From Tilletia caries (taxonomy: Eukaryota; Basidiomycota; Exobasidiomycetes; Tilletiales; Tilletiaceae): 64,000 bases of DNA. Numbering within the stretch: the first letter of the stretch is position 1; every line of letters begins with the position of its first letter. Under the pieces are notes generated by a model. The model ran no database searches, had not been told where the DNA came from, and saw nothing but the letters and a program-made list of their open reading frames with translations. The position numbers and the translations under genes were made by a program. The stretch is from NCBI GenBank assembly GCA_032718865.1, contig JALUTQ010000027.1, positions 310,001-374,000 on the forward strand, in the 5' to 3' direction. This document shows, piece by piece, positions 33,147 through 44,016 of this stretch.

Positions 33147-34622
33147 TTGATGCCTACAGACGCGCCCCGTCGGCTTACACGGTCTCAACACAGCTACCCT
33201 ACTCGCTTGTCCGATCTCCCTCTCTACAATCCAAACATCGGTTCCCGCTCCACCATGTCTTCCGCCCACGACCCTCCTACTGCTCTCCCTCCGGAGGTTT
33301 CCGGTGCTCCCTCGATGGCGATCCTCTCCCGCGAAGATCTGGCCGACATCGTCTCCCGCGCTGGCGATCGGTCCGCTGATCGTGTGGTCGCTGGGCTCGA
33401 GACCATGGAGCATAAGCTGGACTCCCATGTCTCCTCCGTCGACCAACGCCTCACGCGCGTGGATGCTCGTCTGGACGAGATTGAGGTCCGCCAGTCGTCC
33501 AATTCCTTCTCGTCCTCCACCAACGTACACGCCGCACCGCACACGCTTCCGCTGCGTGGTTCCGTTACCACCCCCGCCACTCCGAGTCGTCCTCGCGCAG
33601 GAATGTCGTCCGCCGAGGGGGACTGGAACAACCTGTCGCTCGAGGAGCGGAGTGCGTGGCGTCTTCGGAACGCCGGCCTCGCCACCCACTCTCGCCGCTG
33701 CAGGAGCCTCGACCCTCCGCCGACGTCGACCCCGACTCCTCCTTCCTCTCCAAGCCGCTGTATTGCAAGCCGGAGCTTCTGCCGAAGTTCAACGGCCAGC
33801 CGGCGAAGCTGGAGGAATGGATCGACCGCGTCGGCGATCTTGTTCGCATGAACCGCGATCCGCGTTGGGATTCCGCAGTGGTGGCGGTCATCGCGACCGC
33901 ATTCACCGGTCCCGCTGCCCGCTGGCACGCCACGCTGACCACCGAGACGGTGGAGAAGCATCGGTCCGTCGCCGACATCTTCCGTGCGATGCGCAAGGCG
34001 TTTCCGATCAACCGGGGCCAAGTACGCGTACGACAAGCAAAGTATGCTGCGTACCGCCTACTCGTTGGTGTCGAGCGGACCGCAACACGAGATCGAATTG
34101 GCTGAGATCGTGGATGGCCTTCCCGACACGATGAAGCCGATGATCCGTTTGCCACCCGGGTCTTCCAACATGGACGATCTCGTGCACGAGCTGTGCCAGT
34201 GGGAATACGTCTGGCGTAAGATTCACAAGATCTTCTTGGCCGACGAGGACACCAGCCAGTCCTCTGCCGAGACCAAAACCTCGGACTCGGGCGGTCGAAC
34301 GCCATCCTCGTCGCGTCCCAAGCCCGCTGTTCCATCGAAGATTGCCACCGAGAGTCGTCCTCCGACGGCATCCACTCCGTCCGCGTCTCCTCGCTACCGG
34401 TATGACCCATCCAAGGTGGTCGAGTCCCAGGGCGACGAACCTCGCAAATACCTGCGCGAGAATGGCCCGCCGATGCGTTTGAACCGACCTTGTAGCCGGT
34501 GTGGCGAGCAACACTTCGACTTCGAGCATGCCTTCCTCAAGGAGGGCTCTCGGGCGTTCCCACTCGTGCATGTGGCCGATTACGAGGTCGACACTGCTGA
34601 CGACGGGTCGGATTTTGCGTAG
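33147..34622 (+). pseudogene. Gypsy gag, two frameshifts
   Basis: Structural gag polyprotein. The first frame (33147 to about 33690) has an acidic coiled-coil-like region. The second (33656-34020) has LPKFNGQPAKLEEWIDRVGD and FTGPAARWHATLTTETVEKH, the core of a retrotransposon gag. The third (about 34016-34622) has a C-terminal CSRCGEQHFDFEHAF, a partial zinc-knuckle-like motif. The frame changes near 33690 and near 34020 without splice signals, so this gag is broken or mis-sequenced. Confidence 0.75.
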
Positions 34623-34963
34623 ACCGTAAAGTCGTTAAACTACAGGCCGTCCCTGACGAGCCGAACCCTCTCCGAATACCTCCTGAGCCTCCCGACGGCG
34701 TTTGCCACGTCACGTCCGAGGGAGCTCAACGCGGTACCGGAAGAGGAAGGGACGACGGTGCCCGTCCGCTGCAAGACAGCATTCAAGGTGGTCAGTATGA
34801 CTATCTTGAGGATGGTCAACACGACTATCTGGGTGAGTCGGCACATCGAGCGACTCACCGCAACCCTCGTCCTCTTCCTGAGGACGGATGCAAGAGCGGC
34901 AGGGAGTGGGTTGCGTTCCCCCACGGTCCAGGAAGGACCCTCCCTGCCGGGTACAATGACGAC

Positions 34964-37699
34964 GTGGAGACCGTAGGCGGAGATGGCCAGGGTTCTGGAC
35001 CACCCCTGGACCTGAGACCCCACGGTCGTGTTTTCAGGGGAGTACAGTCTCCCCGACCTGTGAATGCAGAACGGACTAATGAGCATGATTCTCTTTTGAC
35101 AGGAAATAATGCTGAGCTGCTTACCTCCGCTGGTGATGAACGAACGGTCGTTCTTCCTGTTGCACGGGAGAACTCGTCCGTTCCGTTGTCTCCAAGTGTC
35201 GTGGCGGCAGCGGTGAGGTTCGCGCGTCTGCAGGTGGATACTGAGGCGACGCGGGTGCATGAGGATCGAGACGAGGCGATGCGGAGCCCGTCTGCAGATC
35301 TGTTCTTCACGGAGCGGGACGCGTTCTATACCGCTCGCTCGTGGACTGTGTCTGACTCCTCGAAGCCGTTGATGCGTCCGTTGCGACGTGGGCCTCGGAC
35401 TGTACCTCTTCCCGCGTTTCCCAGTACTGGGTCCGGGCTTGGGTATCGTCGTCACATTCCCCTCACGGCTAACGTTCGTCTGAACGATACCGAGGGCGTG
35501 GCGTTGTCGACACTGGTCGATACTGGCGCTTCTTTGAGTTGCATTGATGCGACCTTGTTGAGCCAACTGGGTGGCGAGCCACATGGGAAGCCCATCCCTG
35601 TCCACGGCATCGGTCATGCAGAATCATTGGGGTTCGCCACTATTACCTTCTTTGTGGACGCTCATGACGCCGGCGGTATGCCCGTTCAACTTGAAGCTCG
35701 ACAGGACTTCCACGTGCTTCCGTCCTTCGCACCCGGGTTGCTCCTCGGTCTCGACTTCATCACGCCTCGAGAGATTGCTTTGGACGCGGCGAAGGGGAAA
35801 GCTACCATTGGCGAGTTCTCTTTTCCCGTCCGAGAGTCGTTGCCGGGACCGCATGCTGTTGAAGCGGAGTTGTGTTTGGCCGAGGCCACGATCCTCCCTG
35901 CGCGATCGCACAAGTGGGTGCGGGTCGACGTCGGCGCTCTCACGCCCCAGGTGGATTATGCCGTCAATCCACGTCTGTCTGTAACCATGGATGAAGCGGT
36001 CAGGGTCACTGGCCCCATGGCTATGTTCACCTCGTCATTCGGTCGCATTCTGCTCACCAATGTGGGCGATCGAGACGTCGAGCTCCCGCGTCGTACACCT
36101 GTCGCCGATGCAGTCGCCGCTCATCTCGGTGACGCATATGTGCACACGTCCCAGGTGTTTGCTCTGCAGCCTGGGTCACCGTCGTCCTCCTCCTCCGCCA
36201 CTCATCCGGTCGTTCGTCCTGAACTGGATCCTCCTCTCGGCTCCGATGCCCTGCCTGTGGATATGTTCGAAGGGGAACATGGCTTTGGATCCGAGCTGGC
36301 CAAGGACAGCACAACGGTCGAGGTAGACGGTCACTGGCGCGTGGGTGTGGACGAGTCTGGCGCAGCTCATCCGGCGGTTGTGGAGCTGTTGCGTCGGCAT
36401 GAGAAGGCGTTTGCCTTGGATGGCCGTCCGGGTCGGGTTGTCGGTCCGGAGATGGAGATCAACCTGATTGACGACGCCGCCCTGCGCTCTGAGGCACCTC
36501 GTCGCGCCAGTCCAGCAAAACGGCAGGCGATGGATGCGTCCATCCAGAAACTGCTGGATTGGGACGTGATCGAACCGTCCGCGAGTCCTGTGTCGTTCCC
36601 TGTGCTTATGGTGCGACAGCACAACAAGTGGCGGATGTGCGTCGACTATCGCCATCTGAACGCGAACACGATTCCGGATCGCTATCCGCTTCCTCGGATC
36701 GATGCTGTGTTCAGCACGCTGACAGGGAAGCGCGTGTTCTCTTCGCTAGATGCCATCCGTGGCTATCACCAACTCGGGGTGCGGACCGAGGATCGCTGGA
36801 AAACCGCGTTCGTTTGTCACCGGGGGCTTTATCAGTATAAAACTGTGCATTTCGGCTTGCGAAATGCCCCAGCGGTATTCCAGCGGGTGATGGATCGTGT
36901 GTTGGGTGATTTGAGGTGGCAGAAGGCGGTGGTGTATATTGACGATGTGGTGGTTGCGTCGTACACCATGGAGGATCACCTGACCTCACTTGAGAAGCTG
37001 CTTATCCGAGCGTCGGATATTGGCCTCAAGTTCAGTCCGGCGAAGTGTACTTTCGCCGTTCCGTCCTTGGTGTTGTTGGGTCGTAAAGTCTCCGGTGCGG
37101 GCCTGGCCGTGTGGAAGGACCGGGCGTCGGCTGTGACCGAGCTGCGTCGACCCACTACCCTTCGCGAGCTTTACCATGTGCTCGGTTTGTTCGGGTATTA
37201 CCGGCCGTTCATTCCGAACTTCGCTGCCATTGCTGAACCGTTGACATCCCTCACCAAGGGTTGGCGGTATGAGCATGCGGACGGTCGATACCGGTTGGTG
37301 AACGCGGAAGGCAAGCCTACCTCTCCGGATCGAGTGGTCTTCCCTTGGAGTCTCGCCGCTCAGCGCAGCTTTGAGGCTCTCAAGGCCGCGATCGCCGAGC
37401 CGCCCGTCCTAGGACATCCCGATCCTTCGAGGCCCTTCATCCTCTATGTTGACGCAAGTAAGAAGGCGTTCGCCGCCGTCCTTCACCAGGTGTTTGAGCA
37501 CGATGTTGCCGAGACCCCAGTCTCCGATGGGACCGCGGCTAAGCTGCTTGCTTTGCGTGTTCCTCTCGTGCCGTCGTCTATCGCTCGTGAGCGTTGGACT
37601 GCGTGGCTCCGGCAAGATCGTCTGTTTTCCCCGCTCTTGAAGCAGGCGGAACAGGGCACGCCCGGAGACTGGTTGTTGGATGACGGTCTTCTGATTTGA
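34964..37699 (+). pseudogene. Gypsy pol, protease-RT part
   Basis: The aspartic protease motif LVDTGASLSC lies at about 35510-35540 and a second hydrophobic motif LLLGLDF at about 35737. RT begins around VIEPSASPVSFPVLMV, with MCVDYRHLNANTIPDRYPLP and the catalytic VVYIDDVVVAS (about 36935-36965). RT connection and the first strand of RNase H follow (FILYVDASKK, about 37437). The frame then goes straight into the pre-integrase region (ERWTAWLRQD). It ends with an in-frame TGA at 37697-37699, beyond which the same frame continues into integrase. The TGA therefore looks like a single nonsense change. Confidence 0.85.
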
Positions 37700-40324
37700 C
37701 GGGTGGACGGTCGCCTGGCCTTGCCGGAGGGTGCTCTTCCGGATCTGCTGCGGTCGGCACATGATGATGGCGGTCACTTTGGGTTTACGAAGACGTTCTT
37801 GACAGTGATCATTATGATGCATATATGACAATTTTTTGGGCGATGTCATATATCTGCATTATGACAATCTAGTTTTGGGAAGGCGATGTCATATATATGC
37901 ATTATGCAAATGTCATTTTTCTGTCATATGAAGTCATAAAATTGTCATATTTCTGTCATATTACGTAAGCAAACTTTCCGCCTCTGAGTAGACCGTAATA
38001 TCGCGTGGCGAAGCGCGTCTCGCCATGTGGTGAACCGCGAAGCGCGTCAAGCCGCGTCGCCGCGTTCCCTCTTTCAGGTTGGCGCAGTTTTTACCTCATA
38101 TCCAGCCATCCAGAACAGGCGCGTGAATCTTGCTGCGGAACATGTAACATGTTGGGAGCCATCTTGAGCTCCGGAGCGTTTTTATTTTGTATCGGGAGAA
38201 GGGGCAGGGCCCAGGGGGATGCCGGAGACACGGAAGATGCCAAAACGCTTAATTTTATTCTGAAAATGCCAGGCACTCGGCGCCTGAGCGGTGAGCCTGA
38301 CCAGAATTTAGAGCTCAGGTCATATAAGATGTCAGATTTGCCAAGAATATGACATGATTATGCACGACCATATGACAGAATTATGCATCTTTTTCGGCCC
38401 GGCTGTGGACGTTTTTGTCAGAATATTGTCATACATAAGGCATATGTTCTGCATTGTCATATGACAGAATATGACAGAATTTAGGGCGGGAAAAATTATG
38501 TCATATTTCTGTCATAAAGCTGTCATATGACAGCCACGGGAGGCATTATGGCCATAAATATGACAATGAGACTTTGTCATAAACCTGTCATATGACTATG
38601 ACAATTTTTTTGTCATAATTCTGTCATATGCATAATATGACTTCATATGTATGACAAATGGTGATGATCACTGGTTCTTGACCATTTCCAAGGATTTCTG
38701 GCGGCCCGGGTTGACGACGGCTGTGCGTGCTTGGGTGAAGCACTGTAGTGTGTGCCAGTCGGTGAAGGTGCCTCGTCGTGTCGGCGCCCTTCGCATTGAT
38801 GACGATCCCCAAAATCCCTTTGAGGCCGTCTCTATCGATCTTGCGTTGGGTTTGCCGCGGATGCGAAATGGTGTTGATGCCGTCTTGGTGATGCTGGACC
38901 TTTTCTCCAGGATGGTGCTGCTGGAGCCCTGTTCCTCCGAGATCTCCGCGGAGAGCATTGCCGCTATCGTGTCCAATCGGATCCTGCGTTTGGGTTGGCG
39001 ACCACGGCGCCTGGTGACGGACTCGGAGATGAAGATGACCGGGGTAGTGATGCAGAGTCTCGCTCACTCGCTGGGGGCGGTCGTGGCTCCGTCTCCTCCT
39101 CACCATCAACAAGCGAACGCGGTGGAGCGCTCTATCCAGACGGTCCAGGTGACGCTGCGAGTGATGTGTTTGGAGTCTAAGGTGGCTTGGGACCGCCGCG
39201 CTGTGCCTTCCGTGGAGTTGGCTATGAACAGCACTCCCAGTGTGTCTACCGGCGCTCGTCCATTCGACCTCGTGTTCATCGCGCATCCGCGCATTGTCCA
39301 CGCGGTGTTCGACGTTGCTGAACATGATGGGGTTGGGTCGTTTCAGGAGCGGTTGGCAGCGGCGGAGGAGCGCTTGACCGAGGCACGAGAGATCCTGGCG
39401 GCGGCGCGGGCGGAGCAAAAGCGTCGCTATGACGCGAAGCGACGGTCGCTCCCCGAACTCGCCGTTGGTGATAAGGTGTTCGTCCGCCTGACTGACCGCC
39501 CGGTTCCGGGAGCCATCACCTCCAAACTTGATGTGCGGAAATTGGGTCCGTTTCGTGTTGCGGAGGTGCTCTCGTCGCACCGCGTGCGCCTTGCGTTGCC
39601 GGATCCGCTTCGCATCCATGACATCTTCAGCGTGGAGCAGCTGGATGTGGTGCCGGCCGACGTCGATCCCTTCGCGACTACCCGTGATGTCCCTCCCCCT
39701 TTGGCGTCGTCTTCTGTTGAGGATGCGGACGAGGCAGTGTCAGTGGTCTCGGCAACGGAGCATGATGAGGACGATGAGCACCCACCTGCGGTCCGTCCTT
39801 CTCGCGCTACCCGACCGCCCATCAACCTCCGCGAGTACGACATGGGGTTGTATGCGGCGAGTGTCGACACTGAGCTTCTTCGGACTCCGTCCTCGAAGCC
39901 GCGCCGTGTGATGGTGGAGGGTCGCGAGATTGTGCTGCTCGAGCGCCCTGTGGCTTATTTGTCGCGTTTGACAACGACCGTCGAGTCCAAGCTGGTCGCC
40001 TCTGAGCTCGAGCTTTGTTGCTTCGCGTGGGCTATGGGACGCCTGATGCATTTGCTGGAAGGGGCTTTGGTGACGGTGGTCACTGATCACGCTCCTCTCG
40101 GACCTATGTTGACTGCAACCGCGTCGCACGAGTACGGTCCTACGATTTCAAAATGCCGGGCCATGCTCATGCCACACATTCCTAATCTCCGGTTCATCTA
40201 CAAGCCCGGCCGGAAGCACACAAACGCCAATGCTCTGTCCCGCCTCGTTTCAACTGAGGTTGCGGACGCGGACGATCCGGGACGATTGTCTTCGGTCGGT
40301 GGGGATGTGCTGGACGAGGCATAG
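37700..40324 (+). pseudogene. Gypsy pol, integrase plus displaced RNase H half
   Basis: The integrase His-His-Cys-Cys part is HDDGGHFGFTKTFL (37740s) and, after a hAT insertion, CSVCQ (about 38750). The core Asp-Asp-Glu residues are in AVSIDLALGLP, RLVTDSEMKM and HHQQANAVERS. A KLGPFRV segment and an acidic linker follow. The last 100 residues (about 39940-40250) read as the second half of an RNase H domain: PVAYLSRLTT, ELELCCFAWAM, TDHAPLG, and KPGRKHTNANALSRL. Where most RNase H domains have Asp in the final motif (ADALSR), this copy has Asn. The reading frame ends at TAG inside the start of the 3' LTR. Confidence 0.85.
37803..38673. mobile_element. Non-autonomous hAT element (MITE), 871 bp
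   Basis: The termini are CAGTGATCAT at the left and its complement ATGATCACTG at the right. The 8-bp target duplication GTTCTTGA lies at 37795-37802 and 38674-38681. CAGNG-type ends with 8-bp duplications are the mark of the hAT superfamily. The inside is AT-rich with many copies of TGTCATA and its complement, like subterminal transposase-binding repeats. It has no coding capacity. It interrupts the Gypsy integrase, and removing it with one duplication copy restores the frame. Confidence 0.93.
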
Positions 40325-40614
40325 TGTGCTAGACGGTTCAGGCCTTCCTTTCCTTTCTCTTTCTCTACTGCTCTCACTTCCGGAGATAGTGGTTCCACGT
40401 GGCAGCTCCACGTGGTCTCACTATCTTATCTCCTTTTTTTCTCTTATCTCTCGCTCGCTCCTCTCACGTCGCTACCTTTCCCTTTGTCCTCTCTCGGCCG
40501 AGTGCATTCCTTCTCTCGTCCTCATCACCTTCTCGATGCTCTCTGCCCTTGTATTTACTTGCTCTCGACATCGAATCACACACTTCTCACTTGAATAATA
40601 GCTTTGCTATTACA
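40306..40614 (+). repeat. Gypsy 3' LTR
   Basis: 309 bp and identical to the 5' LTR except for a C/T difference in a T-rich run and a G/A difference near the end. Followed by the target duplication GTTGA. Confidence 0.95.
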
Positions 40615-40619
40615 GTTGA

Positions 40620-41516
40620 AGGAGACGTTGTCTCTCCGAGTCGACACACCGCCCACCAAGAGAAAAGGGAACACGCCCACACGGCGGCGTGTAATGGATC
40701 GGAATCGATATTGAGATGTGCTTTGACAGCATGTAGATGCGCCGCAAGGATCGGAGGCCGTAAGTCGTTGGCCGGAGGTTGGAAGTGCTTGAGTCCACGG
40801 AGGGCATAGGTGACCTGGGGAAGGATTACCCAGTCATTCCCCCACAGCCGATGCCAAGTAGCCACGGCCCCAAGGTACTTCTTGGCCGTGTCGGCCCGTA
40901 CCTTTGCGACGAAGGAAGAAACGAACGCGAGGAGAAGTCCACTCGACGGTGGACACCGATCCTGAATAGGGATGCCGGCCGAGTCACAGAAGGAACAGAA
41001 CTTGATGATGCCGGTACTGTACGAGGTGCATGTGGACTCCTCGAGGGAGAACTCCAGCACCTCGTTAACCGAGCCCCGCATGAGGCCCGAAGGGTCGAAA
41101 TCGAAACCGGAAGTAGTTGAGAGAGAAGAAGCTGGGCCCGGCGAAGGGGCCCACCGAAAGATCCGATTGGCCGCCGTGATGAACCGCTCCTCGCAGATGG
41201 CAACGTGCGATGGGAGCTCGTCAGTAGCGCCTCGGATTGATGGGGGAAAGAAAGGAGTCGGAGCTGGTGGCCTCGTCGATATTGGCGCCCCCGCGACCGA
41301 CGACGAAGCCCTCCTCCTCTTGTCCACCGCCCGGTGCTCACTGAGCACTTGGTTGAGCCCCCCGTACGTCATCGAGGAACGGTTGGACGGGGGCTGGGAT
41401 GCTGAAAGCAGGAAGCATGGGTCCGGGAGGGAACTCCCCCCGGGAAGGACCGTCGGCCGGGTTGTTAGCCGTCGGAACGTACTTGATGCGCAGCTCAAAC
41501 TTGTGAGCGCGCTCAA
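40620..41516 (-). pseudogene. Tyrosine recombinase, N-terminal part (separated by Gypsy insertion)
   Basis: The start of the DIRS-like recombinase. It has a low-complexity N-terminus and then a helical core-binding domain (EFSLEESTCTSYSTGIIKFC ... VRADTAKKYLGAVATWHRLW). It ends in WWAVCRLGETT, which carries the first catalytic Arg. It runs directly into the Gypsy target duplication. The catalytic remainder is at 32243-32780. Confidence 0.8.
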
Positions 41517-43694
41517 GGTTGACGATCCTCTTCAAGACCGTGTTGGCCTGGCGACCCCGACAGCGACCGAACCGGAACGCGCCAATCACGCCCTGGTTGT
41601 CGCTGTGGATAAGGATCGAATGGCCCGCCCCGCCCATCTCGATGGCGACTAGCAAGCCGAACTCGAGGGCGACGGCCTCCGCCCACAGGATCTGCCGAGA
41701 CTCCTGTTGCCAACCGGGTCGGAACTTGAAGGCGGCCCATCGATCACCACTTGTAATCCCGATGCCCCACTCCGTGGAGGCGTCCACGAAGATCTCGTGC
41801 GGGAACGGCGGGCCCGGAGCAGCGAAGCTTCTGCGCAGGGGTGAGCCGAGGGCCTTCAGCCAGACCTTGGCCTCGTCTTGCATCCTGGCCGGGATAAACC
41901 GGTGCTGAAAGAGATCGTCTCGATCAAAGACCCCGAGGAACTCCGCAAAGTCAGCAAGGTGGGGACCCAGGTCGCGGGCCATGATCACGATGTGCTGGAG
42001 GCACCCGAAGACCCGCTCGACGTCCTTGAGGCGGACGGGCCCGACTTGGTGAAGGGCAGTACTCGCTCCCGATACTTCGCCGCCTTGTCTTCCGGAAGCA
42101 TGACGACGAAGGTATGGACGTTGAACTCGAAGCCGAGGTATCGGACCTCGCTGGCGAACTCGGACCTCTTCTCCGGGTGCCACGGGAACCCCAGGGGCTC
42201 CGTGACCGCGAGCACGTCGTCGAGCAGCAGGTCGTAGGACGGGGACTTCATGAAGACGAAGTCATCCACCCATTTCACGGCCCGTAGGCCAACCTCCGTG
42301 TCGAAGTGGGCGTGGATGATGGCGAGGGTGGCATCGGCCACCGAGCCCCACACCCCTGTCGCCGAGGCCAACCCGAACGGGAGCCTCGTGTCGATAATGA
42401 ACCATCCAGAGGGCGCCAGGATCACGAGGCCTGGCCACTGATCCTTGGCCGCCCCCACAGCCCGGAACGCCTCACTCGCATCCGCCATCGCGGCCAGCGA
42501 GCCCGGCGGCATGAAGCGCGCCTGTCACGAGGAAAGAGCAAGAGGTTAGCACAGTCGATCGACATGTGTGAGAAGGGGAAGCCAGCGCAGTGTACCGTCG
42601 CCGGGGTCGGCGAACGCCAGACCCTCCCAAGGCCCAATGGCCCTCCGTCGGCAAACGCCAGACAGAGAAGACGGGGCAGCCGACCGGCATGCCCCCGCTG
42701 CGCAGTCGATCGACATGCGCGCGCTCCACCGAGGCCGAACGGCACTCAGGGATGGTGGTCAACCGACACACCAGCTGTGACCCATCGGTACACAAGTCCA
42801 CCGAACCCAAGTCGACTCGAGCGAGACCGACAACGGAGACAGGGGAAGAAGGAAGAAACTCACCAGGTCTACAAAGTCCCAGTAGCCATGCCAGGCACAA
42901 ACGAACTCATCGGACGCGATGTAGTTGTTGATTGCCGGATAGTCGCCCTTCCTCGGGTAACTGAAATCTTGCACCATCCGCCACTTGCCGTTCGGCTTCG
43001 GGACCAATCCCAGCGGTGAAGTCTGGAAAGGCCCAATAAGGTCCTCGACCTCCTCCCTCGTGTAAGGTCCACAGGCCCGCCCCAGACCGATCTCCTTCTC
43101 GATGGCCGAGTCGAGAGTCTTGAGGTCCGAGGTCGCTGACTTGTGGTTCGGAGGCGTTCTCGTGACCGTGATTGGGGGAATCCCAAAGCTGAACCCATTC
43201 TCCAGGCCTTCCATCAACTCTAGGAAGGCCGACAGCAGATTGTGTTTGTCGAGCAGCGCCTTCAACCCCTCACTGCGGAGAGGGCTCGAGACGGGAGCAA
43301 GCAGAGGCTTGGTGCCCGGTGTCGCCGCAGACACTGCACTCGTGACGTCCCTTGCCGCAGTTGGATTGCTTGCAGCCGGTAAGGTTGAACTGGTGGCAGA
43401 TGGTGGAACCGTCAGAGCACCGGACGATGTTGCCGTCCTTGTCTCGTTTGGCGTGGGCATCGTGCCCTTTTGGAGCTCCAGTACAGGACTTGTACTTGTG
43501 GTTCGCGTCGACAACTCCGCAGATGATGCAGCCAGTGACCCCCCTCCGCGCGGGCTGCGATGAGGGGTCTGACCGAAAGGGCTTCGACTTCTTGGATGAG
43601 GAACCACCGCCACCCGAGCCAGACGCAGCTCCTGAGGACGACTGCTTGTTGCTGGAGGCGAGTTGAGCGTGTATGGCCGCTTGGGCCGCAGCAA
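41338..43694 (-). pseudogene. DIRS-like reverse transcriptase and RNase H, with an intron and a frameshift
   Basis: The RT begins before IGPFQTSPLGLVPKPNGKWR in the frame 42864-43694. A GT-AG intron of 342 nt (42522-42863) separates DFVDL from ARFMPPGS, in phase. RT continues with LVILAPSGWFIIDTRLPFGLA and the catalytic KWVDDFVF, then LGFEFNVHTFVV. At about 42055 the frame shifts by one. The RNase H follows with IFVDASTEWGIGI, WAEAVALEFGLL, IHSDNQGVIGAF and YVPTANNPADGPSRG. Active-site residues appear present. The frameshift makes this copy inactive unless it is a sequence error. Confidence 0.8.
42522..42863 (-). other. Spliceosomal intron inside the DIRS-like RT
   Basis: Donor GTGAGT and acceptor GACAG join two RT segments in phase. 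At 342 nt it is far longer than the window's other introns (about 55-120 nt). It holds internal repeats: GTCGATCGACATG at about 42557 and 42704, plus related GACCGGCATG and AACCGACACA copies, and two CGCCAGAC-containing boxes. Confidence 0.75.
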
Positions 43695-44016
43695 CAGCGG
43701 CTGCCGATGCCGACTGAATGGTGGCCGAGAGCTCCGCCGCGGCAGTCCGCTTCTGGACAGTGTCGCTGATCTGGCGGAAGAGCTTGTCCCGGATGCCGAA
43801 AGGCTTGATCCGGGAGCCGACCGGTCGAAGATATATCTTCTTCCGGATGTTGTCGACGTACTCAGCCAGGGTCGGCCAGTTCTTGACCGGATCCTCCATC
43901 ACGAGCTGGTGGTTGAAGATTTCGTTGAAAGCCTTGCGCCAGCCGTCTCGTTCTTGAGTGAGGAGGCTCTTCTTGTCCGGGTCGACAGCATCGTTAGCTA
44001 TGATCGCCATATACAT
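43270..44016 (-). CDS. DIRS-like element zinc-finger ORF
   Basis: A 248-aa open frame whose ATG at 44016 overlaps the end of the upstream gag ORF by 23 nt. The first part is helical (WRKAFNEIFNHQLVMEDPV) and is followed by a Gly/Ser linker. Then come two Cys-rich motifs: CIICGVVDANHKYKSC and CHQFNLTGCKQSNCGKGRHE with a final CSVCGDTGHQASAC knuckle. These suggest nucleic-acid binding by a nucleocapsid-like protein. The 3' end overlaps the RT frame, so expression may use reinitiation or frameshifting. Confidence 0.75.
   Translation of the reverse strand: MYMAIIANDAVDPDKKSLLTQERDGWRKAFNEIFNHQLVMEDPVKNWPTLAEYVDNIRKKIYLRPVGSRIKPFGIRDKLFRQISDTVQKRTAAAELSATIQSASAAAVAAAQAAIHAQLASSNKQSSSGAASGSGGGGSSSKKSKPFRSDPSSQPARRGVTGCIICGVVDANHKYKSCTGAPKGHDAHAKRDKDGNIVRCSDGSTICHQFNLTGCKQSNCGKGRHECSVCGDTGHQASACSRLEPSPQ

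Larger units (their letters stand above)
32786..40614 (+). mobile_element. Ty3/Gypsy LTR retrotransposon
   Basis: Two 309-bp LTRs (32786-33094, 40306-40614) start TGTGCTGGACG and end GCTATTACA. They differ at two positions, pointing to a recent insertion. The 5-bp target duplication GTTGA lies at 32781-32785 and 40615-40619. Gag and pol are on the plus strand. Pol has protease, RT and integrase, with RNase H halves in unusual positions. A hAT MITE is inserted in the integrase. Gag frameshifts and a pol nonsense codon make it non-autonomous as read. Confidence 0.95.

Noticed and set aside
38005..38352. Open frame inside the hAT MITE
   Set aside because: No transposase motif, and only this one frame in AT-rich repeat-filled sequence.
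42306..43019. Plus-strand 237-codon frame across the DIRS RT intron
   Set aside because: It crosses the intron and antisense RT sequence and is Arg/Pro-rich without a domain.
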